DNA from: Magnolia sinica
Lineage: Eukaryota > Streptophyta > Magnoliopsida > Magnoliales > Magnoliaceae
Reading direction: 5' to 3'
Assembly (NCBI RefSeq): GCF_029962835.1
Contig: NC_080583.1
Span: 69,797,158 to 69,861,157, forward strand
DNA: 64,000 bases
In this document: one piece after another, positions 58,564-64,000 of the stretch
How the letters are laid out: every line of letters starts with the position of its first letter
How positions within the stretch are numbered: position 1 is the stretch's first letter
Notes under the pieces: generated by a model
Database searches by the model: none
The model's input: the letters and a program-made list of their open reading frames with translations, nothing else
Told to the model about the DNA's origin: nothing
Program-made: the position numbers and the translations under genes

Positions 58564-58835
58564 CTGATGTCCAGTAAAATCGCAACTTGTTAACAGCTTG
58601 TAATATGGCTGAAATATGTACTGGCAAAGCCTTATGTAATAGAAGGTGACGAAGAACCTGTGTATATGTTCCAATCTAGGGTGAGCCTTTTTATATCAGA
58701 CAAAGCAAATTATAAATCTAATCATGCAATAAAATAAGCACCTTAAAAATGATAAGAATAACAGTTGTTTGTTCTTCAAGAGCTGCTTTGTTCAACCATG
58801 TCGCTAAAATCATCATACCACCTTTGGTCAAAAAC
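58564..58835 (-). pseudogene. LD-like: Captured LUMINIDEPENDENS-like gene fragment (two exons, one intron)
   Basis: Exon a (58835-58742) encodes FLTKGGMMILATWLNKA, then ALEEQTTVILIIFK, and ends at an AAG|GT donor. An 84-bp intron follows. Exon b (58657-58564) encodes VLRHLLLHKALPVHISAIL, then QAVNKLRFYWTS, ending CAG|GT. The pattern 'KGG..IL.TWL..A..EEQT..L..ILK VL.HL.LHKA.P....AIL..VN.LRFY' is the TFIIS-N-terminal-like region of LUMINIDEPENDENS, a nuclear protein of the autonomous flowering pathway. Both exons are stop-free with intact splice sites, so capture was at DNA level and may be fairly recent. The LRFYR Arg is Trp here. Without the homeodomain and C-terminus it cannot work as LD. 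Confidence 0.85.
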
Positions 58836-60060
58836 CTAAAAAATAAATTTTAGAATGACTACATTCAGATAAGGGAACCAACTTTCTAACATCATCAACT
58901 AAAGCTCAGAAACAAGGGATGTAAGTACAATGGAAGAAAATCTCAAGCATAAATGCAGTGGTAAAAGTGTTGGAACTGGCCTTAAAGGTAAATGACTCCA
59001 TGCACTCTGTTTGGAATTTTGCCCTTCTATATACTAGTAATATCCTTGTAATTTATTGTCTGATTGTGCATCTGGATTTTTGCATATGCATGTGGATTAA
59101 GTCAGCGAAAGTTAGCATCATTTCCACTATGGTAGCTCACATGTACGACACATGTTCAAATGCACATGCATATGACCATATGGGGCCCTTTAGTGATGTG
59201 GAAAACCTAATTACACTCAAACCCAAACCCACTGGCAATAAAATCAAACCAGAAGATGATAATCCAAACACCAAATTCAAAATTGGATCTGTTTCCTATA
59301 GTGTGGTCCGCCTGCGAATTGGATCTACTTCATTTTTAGGCTAATACGCTAAAATTATCTGGCAAAACGGATGGACGGCGTAGATTTACAATAAATATAT
59401 CAAAGTGGGCCCCACAGTAAGGACCGAACCTAATCCGCTCACTATATCCACCTTTTTTTATGGATATGGGTCCGAATCCGAAAAAGTGCGAGTGTGGGTC
59501 ATGGTAGAGGAGGACTACCAAAATAAATACTCTTGCATATGCAGGCATCTCAAAATGCAGAAAGCACCCCATACACCGAACCGAAATTGCATAAAATAAA
59601 TAAAATAAAATAAAATAAAAACAGAGATTCAACACTAACACTCCGAAATCTCAGTGTATGATGGGTTTGAATCCGAAAAATTAAGATAGGAGAAGGTCAT
59701 GTCAGAAGTGGACTACCAATGTACATAGTCATGCGCATACAAAAACCAAATTACACAAAATACCCCTTACTACAGAACCGAGATTCACGCACATACACCG
59801 AAAATTCAGTGTACATATCAGCACCTTAGATGGAAATGAGGTTTGGATAGCAAGAACGCCGTCCGATGATGAAATCTCAGCTGCAATCTCTCATCGCTCT
59901 GCTGTCTTAGATCTGCAAACGGAGAGAGAGACTGAGAGAGACAGAGATTGCAGAGGGAGGGAGAGTGTCGGTGATGAGTTCGAGAGTGGAGAGGGAGGGA
60001 GAGAGGTAGAGAGAGATCGAGTGGAGACGGAGAGGTGCAGAGAGAGAGCGGAGAGTGAGA
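58836..60060. other. CACTA interior, right part
   Basis: No exon could be confirmed. 59340-59440 holds a 'TAAAATTATCTGGCAAAACGG / GGATGGACGGCGTAGATTTAC' module of the dispersed MITE family. 59591-59622 is an (AAATA)n run. 59900-60060 is strongly purine-rich (GAGAGAGA). Confidence 0.45.
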
Positions 60061-60064
60061 TCAG

Positions 60065-60068
<4 letters not shown>

Positions 60069-60115
<47 letters not shown>
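60069..60115. repeat. (GA)n microsatellite
   Basis: About 23 AG dinucleotides within a longer purine-rich tract, inside the right end of the CACTA element. Confidence 0.95.
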
Positions 60116-60118
<3 letters not shown>

Positions 60119-60265
60119 GAGGCGGCCGGTTAGGGAATTTGTGATTTTGATCAGGGCATTTGTGATTTTAATTAAATAGGAACACTTTGCCTGCAGTCGG
60201 CTTTGATTCCCGCGGGCAAAGGGTTCCACCAAGTGTCGGTTCTGCCCTCCTTTCTTGTAGTGATC

Positions 60266-60623
60266 CCATGCACCAGTCCGTAATGATGCATGTGATCGTA
60301 TCGTGATCGGACTCATTCATCTTACGAATCAGCGCTTCTAAACCACAGGGCATGAAATGTCAAATACTGTAACATAGCTTGCCCACATCATTCCGTTCTT
60401 CACCTGGTGCCATCCCATCTGGGATCGTGACTAGACGGATCTGCCCGTTCACACCACCCGTCTTGGGTAGTGCAGCCACAACGCGGGCATGATTGAACTC
60501 GGTGTTCACGAACGTGATCCTGAACCCACGGTCGATCAAGCAATGAGAGAGCTCCATGAAAGGTATGACTTGGCCTTGCGCTGGGTACGGTATCACTAGA
60601 GCGTGTGGGTTTTCCATGGCCAA
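60266..60623 (-). pseudogene. UGT83A-like: UGT copy 2, exon 1, upstream part
   Basis: Starts MAMENPHALVIPYPAQGQVI, with Gln in place of the catalytic His, then FNHARVVAALPKTGG and VTIPDGMAPGEERND. A TGA at 60360-60362 interrupts it. It resumes MPCGLEALIRKMNESDHDT and TCIITDWCMG up to the CACTA insertion at 60262. The start at 60623 is supported by alignment with copy 1. Confidence 0.92.
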
Positions 60624-60665
60624 TACCCCTTACAACGTGTCTTTGTGCTTTCCCTCCTATGCTCT

Positions 60666-60672
60666 ACTTATA
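60666..60672 (-). promoter_or_regulatory. TATA box of UGT copy 2
   Basis: The minus strand reads CCAATATAAGTAGAGC, a good TATAAGT core about 45 bp before the ATG at 60623. The MULE-like element boundary lies 13 bp further upstream (60686), so all older upstream promoter sequence has been displaced by 1.1 kb. Confidence 0.6.
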
Positions 60673-60685
60673 TTGGGATTATTGG

Positions 60686-61815
60686 GGAAGCGGATTGGCT
60701 GGTGTACCACACACCAACCGTATAGCTGGTGTATTGACGTCAGCTAGTTCTGTAAGTCCCATCATGAGGCATGTGTTATATACAAACAGTCTATCTATTT
60801 GGCGAGCTCGTCTTAAGGCTTGCGCTAAGAAATAAGATAGATCTAAAGATCAATTGGACCACACTGCAAAAAGCAGTGGGAGATTGAACGTCTACCATTG
60901 AAATCCTTTTGGGGTCACAGAAGTTTGGGATCAATATGAAATTTGTTTTTCCTATTCATCCATGTATTTGTGACCTTATTAACAGATTGGATGGAAAATA
61001 GACGTTATGGTGGGCCCTACGAATTTTTTAACGGTGAAAATCATTATCCACCTACTATTTTTGCTATGGTCCATTTGAGATTTGGATATTATTCATTTAT
61101 TGTGTTATACTGTAAAATGATCTCAAAAAATGGATGAATTGTGTGGATATAATAAATACATCATTGTGGGGCCATGTAACTTTGATCTCCTTTGAACCGT
61201 TCGTACAACTCGGAGCTCGAGGTGCGTCGGCCCTCGTCTTTGCACGACACGTATCTACACAGCTATATATAGGGGGTGTACATCGAGTCGAACCAAGTTG
61301 AGCTGGCCTCAGCTCAGCTTGGCTCAGCCACTAATTGACCTCAGCTCGAACTCGGTTCGGCACAGTTCGGTCAACAGCTCAGTCCAGTTCGAGCCGAGTT
61401 TGCCATTACAACATTTTCACAAACACCTGGATTGCACCTTCAAAATCTCACTATATTTAAGAAAATAGCAATGGTTTTACGAGCATTTTATCAAACGCCT
61501 TCTAAGCAACATAAAAATCAAGAAAAAAAGGGTGTTGGTTTCTAATACATACCTTCCTTGCCACCAGCCACACTTCTTTGAGTCATTTCATCAAACACTT
61601 GGTGAGCAACATCAATATAAAAGTAATCAAGTCACCGAACTGGTTCGATCCGAGATCGATTCGAGTTGGGTTCGATCTGAGTCGAGTCAAGCTTCAGATC
61701 GACTCGGCTCGAACTTAGCTTTGAACCAAGTCAAATCGAGCTTTTTCGGGTGGAGTCGAGCGAGCTAACCTCTAGCTATATAGTTGATGTGTGGTACATC
61801 AGCCAATCCGCTTCC
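60686..61815. mobile_element. MULE-like element upstream of UGT copy 2
   Basis: Inverted termini GGAAGCGGATTGGCTGGTGT (60686) and the reverse complement of 61783-61815 (GGAAGCGGATTGGCTGATGT) extend for about 32 bp with few mismatches (TACCACACACCAAC / TACCACACATCAAC). A 9-bp TSD is not clean (GATTATTGG against GTTTTTGGG). The body 60755-61255 matches one arm of the large palindrome (14623-15118). A complete hAT MITE sits inside it. Confidence 0.7.
61270..61774. mobile_element. hAT-type MITE (505 bp), TSD GCTATATA
   Basis: The 8-bp duplication GCTATATA is identical at 61262-61269 and 61775-61782. The termini are TAGGGGGTGTACATCGAG and, reverse-complemented, TAGAGGTTAGCTCGCTCG, with the TAG.GGT consensus of Ac-like hAT elements. 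It is rich in CAGCTCGA/TCGAGCT motifs and has no transposase. It is nested in the MULE-like element. Confidence 0.9.
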
Positions 61816-62123
61816 GTTTTTGGGTTGGTTGGCAGAGTAAATGTGAAGAGTTTGGAAATGGATTAGCTACTCCCCCTGCCACCAGCCCGGTGGCGGGTGG
61901 TCGGTGCTTTGTGGGCCCCACCATGATGTATGTGTTTCATCCATTTCGTTCATCTAAATTTACAGATTATTTTAGTATTTGATCCAAAAAATGAGAGGGA
62001 TATAAATCTCAATGGACCACACCATCAGAAAACAATGGGGATTGGATATTCACCATTAAAATCCTCCTAAGGCCCACTGTACTGTTTATTTGACATCTAA
62101 TCTGTTGATTAGGTCATACAGAC
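61816..62123. repeat. Truncated MITE-like module
   Basis: GGATTAGCTACTCCCCCTGC, CGGTGGCGGGTGG and GTGGGCCCCACCATGATGTA, followed by 'GATCCAAAAAATGAGA..GGACCACACC', belong to the dispersed MULE-like family. It is cut by the LTR start at 62124. Confidence 0.55.
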
Positions 62124-63022
62124 TGTAGACACCCCACCTAAAACAAGGACACGACATTCTTTGAGCTTCAACTTGACTTCAATCAATTATCTCCTGCTGA
62201 CTTGGAAATCATTGAATACCCAAACGGATCATGCTAGAAGCATACTCGGTACGCGCCGAAAACAACCAATGGACTGGATTTGCTGACACAAGAATCTAGT
62301 AGCAATTCGGTCACGGCCGAGCGTCTAAACTCTAAAACCCTTGAAACTCTCTGTATCATGCAACCGACATGTAAAAAATGGATAAAACAAATACTCTCTA
62401 CCCATGGATCACTTTTTGTATCATTCAGTCCTTCTGTATAGTGTTGTGTTGAGGTTAAAAGGTCATATCTTCAAAATCAAGGAAAAGTGTAGTCGTCCTG
62501 ATATATAAAATGACCATGGTATTATTGGAGGCAAATCCTTATCGATTAGGATGATTTATGATTCATTGGAAAGATGGTTAAATGATATTCCTAACAAATT
62601 TAAGTTTCGTCTAATCCGAATCATGAAGAGGAAGATTCGACCTGTTTATCAAAACCACGCATTACCGATTGAATAAAATCGAAAAAACTTTGGCAGTGCT
62701 TTAAACTAGTCAAATAGGATCTAATTAAGATAAATCCAGTTGCAATGAAAATCTTATTAGACAAAGTTTCCAATGATCATAATATCATCAAAGGCAGACC
62801 ATTGGTCAAATTGCAAACAAACAATTTCATATATTAGACGGACGTATTTTCGGCACATCAAACGAGGTCCGATTGAAGTGATTCTAGTCTTGTTAGAAAG
62901 CTTACCTAATTATCTTTCCAATAAGATAAAGATTACAAAAAACAGACAAATAAAGAAGATATGAGCATTTGAACATTTGAAAAAAAAAAGGGATAAAAAG
63001 TAAAAATTACTTTTCTATATAT

Positions 63023-63024
<2 letters not shown>

Positions 63025-63056
<32 letters not shown>
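63025..63056. repeat. (GT)n microsatellite
   Basis: Sixteen GT dinucleotides flanked by TATATA tracts. Confidence 0.95.
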
Positions 63057-63059
<3 letters not shown>

Positions 63060-63264
63060 AGGTAATCATTACCTTTTAACTTATATATATATAAATATAA
63101 ATATATTTATATATATATAAAAACATTAATCATTACTTTTACCTTATATATATATAATATTATAAAAAATATACATTCAAACGTCCTTGACATGGCCCAC
63201 AAGTCAGTGCGGGCGCCCGTAACATGACCCAAGGCAATAGGTCGTTCATAACAGAGGCCGATGC

Positions 63265-63274
63265 CTATATAAGG
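63265..63274 (+). promoter_or_regulatory. LTR TATA box
   Basis: CTATATAAGG within GATGCCTATATAAGGCACCC, at the expected place between the AT-rich U3 and a transcribed purine-rich leader of the Tat-like LTR. Confidence 0.55.
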
Positions 63275-64000
63275 CACCCAGGCCACACAGGAGGGACGGA
63301 GGCTAAATTAAAGATAAAGAGAGAAGCTAAGGTAGATAATTTAAACAAAAACAAGGACAGAGAGAGGAGAAAAAAATAAAGGGTAGAAAAGAGAGAGAAA
63401 ATACAGAGAGGGTTTGAGGGTTGGAGTTCGTCTGGAGGTACTACCCAAAGTGCCTAAAAGATTTCCAACGTGCCAATATGCTGCCCAACACAGGAGACAA
63501 AATGGCCATCGAAGGAATAAAAAAATCTAAGAATTTGTCCATTTCTATTTAATTTACATTTCACTCCACACATTTCAATTGCATTAATTATTTCCATAAT
63601 TTATTCTCTATTATCTTCCATCTTCCATTTTCCACTTTATTTGCCTGCCCAGGATCTTAAATCATGTGAAGTAAGGCTAATTAGCATTTTATCTTATTAA
63701 CTGTTTTTACTTTATTTGCCTATCCAAAGCCACTTGGCTAGGTGATGTAAGGCTAGATAACTTTTTTTTTTCTTATCTCTACCTACCTGGATCACCTGAG
63801 TTATGTGAAGCATGGCCAAGCATAAAATGCCGAAATTCCATTAAATCCCTAAAAATTGTAAATCTTGTGAAGTAGAGACTGTATATTGTGCAGGAGGAAA
63901 ATGGTGCTTAAACCCTTCATTTTTCGTCACCGAGGCCCATACTTAGAATCTACAGCCATAAACCAATCGCGGGAGTCACTTGAGTTGGAAAATCGTGAGA

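Larger units (their letters stand above)
54681..60262 (-). mobile_element. Pack-CACTA transposon (5.58 kb), TSD ATC
   Basis: Inverted termini CACTACAAGAAAATAGG (54681) and, at the right end, the reverse complement CACTACAAGAAAGGAGG (60262). The 3-bp duplication ATC is identical at 54678-54680 and 60263-60265, as CACTA (En/Spm) elements make. The left subterminal 250 bp hold repeated ACCGCCGG / GCCGGTAAA and CTACGG...CCGTAG motifs, presumed transposase-binding repeats. No transposase is seen, so it is non-autonomous. The interior carries host-gene exons with introns (LUMINIDEPENDENS-like, integrin-linked-kinase-like) and a LINE fragment. Most of 55900-58300 is unresolved AT-rich sequence that may include more captured pieces. 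The orientation is assigned from the captured exons only. Confidence 0.93.
52945..60623 (-). pseudogene. UGT83A-like: UGT83A-type glycosyltransferase, copy 2, broken tandem duplicate
   Basis: Exon 1 starts at 60623, is split by a CACTA transposon (54681-60262) and ends at a GATG|GTAAGACC donor at 54552; the intron follows to 52945, where a gypsy LTR cuts it. Intron bases 52945-53300 align with 42284-42640 of copy 1, which proves a tandem duplication. Exon 2 is absent. The catalytic His of GHVIP is Gln (AQGQVIPFMEL), and a TGA at 60360-60362 stands where copy 1 has TTA (Leu). The Asp motif IITDWCMGW survives, and the frame resumes across the CACTA element when one 3-bp duplication is discounted. 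No function is expected. Decay has gone further than in copy 1. Confidence 0.9.
62124..64000 (+). mobile_element. Tat/Ogre-type LTR (runs off the right edge)
   Basis: It starts TGTAGACACCCCACCT, the usual opening of Tat/Ogre-group LTRs, at 62124. A long AT-rich body includes a (GT)n run (63025-63056) and ATATATAAATA tracts. A TATA box CTATATAAGG lies at about 63265-63274, followed by a purine-rich leader (63290-63440), as in an LTR promoter and R region. No internal domain or right terminus is in view. The TSD cannot be tested. Confidence 0.55.

Noticed and set aside
58958-59344. 128-codon plus-strand ORF inside the CACTA element
   Set aside because: It is antisense to the captured exons and covers a MITE module at its 3' end; no recognisable domain.
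59891-60316. 141-codon Ser/Leu-rich ORF
   Set aside because: The run SLSLSLSLS comes from the (GA)n microsatellite and the purine-rich end of the CACTA element; its C-terminal part overlaps UGT exon 1 in the wrong frame.
1-64000. CRISPR arrays, operons, tRNA or rRNA genes
   Set aside because: The DNA is plant nuclear sequence. No regularly spaced repeats of CRISPR type, no rRNA blocks and no complete tRNA cloverleaf were recognised; tRNA-like signals are primer sites of retroelements or a SINE.

Overview
This 64 kb window is nuclear DNA from a flowering plant. It is dominated by nested retrotransposons, and the only host genes visible are two broken, tandem copies of a UGT83A-type glycosyltransferase. 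The dispersed 'GTGGGCC-CACC-ATGATGTATG / ATCCACACCGTCCATC' repeat style resembles magnoliid genomes (Laurales or Magnoliales). That is an impression from memory, not a test. No intact gene of any kind was found; every recognisable coding region is interrupted, decayed or partial.

Layout. (1) 1-7750: LTR sequence of a Ty3/gypsy chromovirus family abuts the middle of an integrase (4199-5076, two in-frame stops), which is followed by its own 3' LTR (5205-7750). (2) 7751-18280: an older minus-strand LTR element (LTR 16946-18280, tRNA-Asp-type primer site 16922-16939, unusual internal ORF). It is split by a 4.86 kb solo LTR of the same gypsy family (8407-13268, 5-bp TSD TCCTG) and by a 1.5 kb near-perfect palindrome (13621-15134). 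(3) 18281-19148 and 33858-34741: two parts of a still older LTR, split by a complete Ty1/copia element of Sirevirus type (19149-33857, TSD ACCTT). The copia element has an extra env-position ORF and is itself split by another gypsy solo LTR (25846-30389). (4) 34742-41200: gene-free DNA with dispersed repeats, a truncated hAT MITE, microsatellites and a degenerate minisatellite.

(5) 41234-45294: UGT copy 1 on the minus strand (two exons, one ~2 kb intron). Its reading frame looks intact apart from a 620-bp solo LTR in exon 1 (44408-45027, TSD TAAAA). (6) 45568-46267 and 47815-52944: a solo LTR and a partial gypsy element of one family, in opposite orientations, lying between the UGT copies. 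(7) 52945-60623: UGT copy 2. It has lost exon 2, carries a stop codon and a catalytic His-to-Gln change, has a MULE-like MITE in its intron (perfect 9-bp TSD), and has a 5.58 kb CACTA transposon (54681-60262, TSD ATC) in exon 1.

(8) The CACTA element carries intron-containing fragments of two unrelated host genes, a LUMINIDEPENDENS-like gene and an integrin-linked-kinase-like gene, so it is a Pack-CACTA. (9) 60686-61815: a MULE-like element inserted just upstream of the UGT copy 2 TATA box, with a hAT MITE nested inside it (TSD GCTATATA). (10) From 62124 to the right edge: what looks like a long Tat/Ogre-type LTR.

The main story is a tandem glycosyltransferase pair taken apart by at least six kinds of mobile element, many with target-site duplications that fix the order of events. 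All identifications come from reading the sequence and from knowledge of the families; no database search was run.
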